Part shown: positions 62,776 to 64,000 of the stretch, one piece after another | How the letters are laid out: every line of letters starts with the position of its first letter | Numbering within the stretch: position 1 is the first letter of the stretch | Assembly: GCF_004770145.1 (NCBI RefSeq) | Contig: NZ_RQFW01000019.1 | Coordinates: forward strand, 434,001 to 498,000 | DNA length: 64,000 bases | Reading direction: 5' to 3' | Origin: Leptospira bourretii | Lineage (GTDB): Bacteria; Spirochaetota; Leptospiria; Leptospirales; Leptospiraceae | Made by a program: the position numbers and the translations under genes | The notes under the pieces: model-generated | The model's input: the letters and a program-made list of their open reading frames with translations, nothing else | Told to the model about the DNA's origin: nothing | The model's database searches: none

Positions 62776-63756
62776 ATGTTAAACTTATTCATCGACTCCA
62801 ATATCTGGTTAGACTTATATCATTTTTCTAATGATGATCTAGTCCAATTTAACAAGCTTTCCGATATGCTTCCTAGTGACATCAAGTTATATTTAACACG
62901 ACAAGTAGTAAATGAAGTAAAAAGAAATAGAGATTCAAAAATAAAGGATGCATTAAAACAATTTAAAGATATTAACATAAAAGTGCCTAATCTATGCAAA
63001 GGTTATGAAGAATTCTCAAATTTAATGGAAAATATCAAATCCTTTAATAAAATGCATAAAGATTTGTGCAATAAAATAGACGCTGATTTTCAAAATCAAA
63101 ATCTACATGCTGACAAAGTCATTTTAAATATTTTTTCTTCAGCAACTGTTATAGAATACGACGCAACACAAATAAAGAGAGCAAAAGAAAGATATGAACT
63201 TGGCAATCCTCCCGGGAAAGATAATTCCTACGGAGATGCATTAAATTGGGAATTACTTTTAGAAATAGTCCCTGACGGTCAAGATATTTTCTTTGTAAGC
63301 TCCGATAAAGACTTTAAATCACAAATGAATGATTTTGAATTTAATAGTTTCCTCAAGGAGGAATGGGAAAAAACTAAAAAGTCTCAATTATTTTTTTATT
63401 CAAGCCTAAATAATTTCATAAACAAGCATGTAAAGGATATAGAATTAAAATCAGAAGTAGAAAAAAATCAACTTATAATTGCTTTAGCTGGCAGCAGATC
63501 ATTCCAGAAAACACATCAAATGATAGCCAGTCTAAGCTCTTTCAATTCATTTACAGATGAACAAGTAGATATTATGTTAAATGCAGCTCTTAGTAATTCT
63601 CAAGTAAATAATATATTAAACGATGATGATGTTTATGATTTCTTTCGTACACTTATATCAGGAAAAATAACACAAGTTATTTTAGATAAATACAATTCTG
63701 TATTGGTAGATTTAAACTTAATTCCACCTAATTCCACTTCGGCTAACAGCAACTAA
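62776..63756 (+). CDS. PIN-domain protein, DUF4935-like (cassette 12)
   Basis: 326 residues. PIN motifs: FIDSNIWLDLY (Asp7), YLTRQVVNEVKRN (Glu), NSYGDALNWELLL (Asp) and FVSSDKDFKSQ (Asp), the four acids of PIN RNases. DUF4935-type proteins have this layout. A C-terminal helical domain of about 120 residues follows. Likely an RNase or toxin. The last residues SANSN are encoded by attC12. Confidence 0.78.
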   Translation: MLNLFIDSNIWLDLYHFSNDDLVQFNKLSDMLPSDIKLYLTRQVVNEVKRNRDSKIKDALKQFKDINIKVPNLCKGYEEFSNLMENIKSFNKMHKDLCNKIDADFQNQNLHADKVILNIFSSATVIEYDATQIKRAKERYELGNPPGKDNSYGDALNWELLLEIVPDGQDIFFVSSDKDFKSQMNDFEFNSFLKEEWEKTKKSQLFFYSSLNNFINKHVKDIELKSEVEKNQLIIALAGSRSFQKTHQMIASLSSFNSFTDEQVDIMLNAALSNSQVNNILNDDDVYDFFRTLISGKITQVILDKYNSVLVDLNLIPPNSTSANSN

Positions 63757-63906
63757 CCGCTTCACTTCGGGACTTGCGCCCTCGTTCGGTCTCCGACACA
63801 TAGGCTTTTGGCACTCCTCTTGCTTACGCAAGCGTCGTGCCAATCCCTAACGTCCCTTTCAGGGACTCAGGGCCAGCCTACGTCGGTTAGTCTAGTTCGT
63901 TATGCG
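63740..63906 (+). repeat. attC site 12
   Basis: 167 bp. R'' CGGCTAAC, R' GTTATGCG (different cassettes). Inner arms ACTAACCG/CGGTTAGT; central stem ATAGGCT/AGCCTAC. Contains the stop codon of the PIN gene. Confidence 0.9.
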
Positions 63907-63932
63907 ACAAAGTCTAAAACTAGAAACATTAA

Positions 63933-64000
63933 ATGAGAAAAATAATACTTAACCTACTGAATACCATGTTCGCGCTAATTTTATGGCACACATCTTTCTG
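63933..64000 (+). CDS. Start of a thirteenth cassette gene (cut by window edge)
   Basis: 22 codons visible from ATG: MRKIILNLLNTMFALILWHT, a hydrophobic N-terminus, so a membrane or secreted protein. No more can be said. Its cassette starts at 63900 with TTATGCGACA. Confidence 0.6.
   Translation, partial: MRKIILNLLNTMFALILWHTSF

Larger units (their letters stand above)
51980..64000 (+). mobile_element. Integron-type gene-cassette array (CALIN within this window)
   Basis: Twelve complete cassettes and the start of a thirteenth: 51980-52755, 52756-53635, 53636-54570, 54571-55822, 55823-56728, 56729-57665, 57666-58577, 58578-59515, 59516-60536, 60537-61773, 61774-62743, 62744-63899 and 63900 onward. 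Each holds one or two + strand genes and ends in an attC-like site. Cassette starts TTAnnCGnnA pair with the C-nn-CG-nn-TAA arm at the end of the same cassette in all twelve, which fixes the crossover at G/TT. Genes are AT-rich and attC sites GC-rich. No integrase is seen; the array runs off the right edge. Confidence 0.92.

Noticed and set aside
51980..64000. CRISPR array
   Set aside because: Repeats are about 165 bp, structured, variable and separated by genes; no short direct repeats with unique spacers.
51980..64000. Insertion sequences or MITEs
   Set aside because: No transposase and no target duplications seen; junction arms pair within cassettes, which fits site-specific recombination and not transposition.

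Overview
The window reads as a Leptospira chromosome segment, probably from the saprophytic side of the genus (inference). Evidence: two tandem FlaB-type flagellins, spirochaete-style lipoprotein signal peptides, a class III cyclase with an N-terminal six-helix membrane domain, many TPR proteins, compact operons with 4-base ATGA overlaps, and moderate-to-low GC. No rRNA or tRNA gene was recognised.

Positions 1-48,050 are mostly housekeeping and conserved spirochaete genes: ssb/rpsF at the left edge; a CapA-like phosphatase, a lipoprotein and a TPR protein; a six-gene + strand cluster (5,218-11,080) linking a membrane-anchored protein, a NifS-like enzyme, a membrane-anchored CHAT protease, a secreted protein, an ECF-type sigma factor and a small protein; then ychF, an RluA-type synthase, DUF2797, a NamZ-like protein, a FlgT-like lipoprotein, a histidine kinase/response regulator pair, a cyclophilin, a KefC/KefG-like pair, an adenylate cyclase, tandem flaB genes, an AmiC-type amidase, a DEAD-box helicase, nusB-ribH, a SET protein, GH57/DUF4912, hpf, a second ECF sigma with a candidate anti-sigma, mutL, a Fur/PerR regulator, a flavin reductase and purL.

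Positions 48,297-51,502 hold a three-gene module: a RecA-like protein with a degraded Walker A, an 85-residue helical protein, and a B-family DNA polymerase whose polymerase motifs are intact while its exonuclease motifs look dead. It resembles a translesion or mutasome-type operon. A short inverted repeat overlaps its likely promoter.

Positions 51,980-64,000 are an integron-type gene-cassette array: 12 complete cassettes and the start of a 13th, all genes on +, each followed by one attC-like site of about 165 bp. The first 9 bases of every cassette (TTAnnCGnn) are complementary to the left arm (nnCGnnTAA) at the end of the SAME cassette, not to the neighbouring one at the junction; this is the signature of recombination at G/TT. 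The complementarity runs on past a conserved A.C mismatch for a further 5-9 cassette-specific bases, well beyond a canonical R box. No integrase gene is present at the promoter-proximal (left) end, so within this window the array is a CALIN (attC cluster lacking an integrase). Cargo includes a BrnT/BrnA toxin-antitoxin pair, a PD-(D/E)XK nuclease joined to a PUA/EVE-like domain, a second nuclease-like protein, an HNH-like protein, a CPBP protease, a PIN-domain protein, and several lipoproteins or membrane proteins of unknown function.
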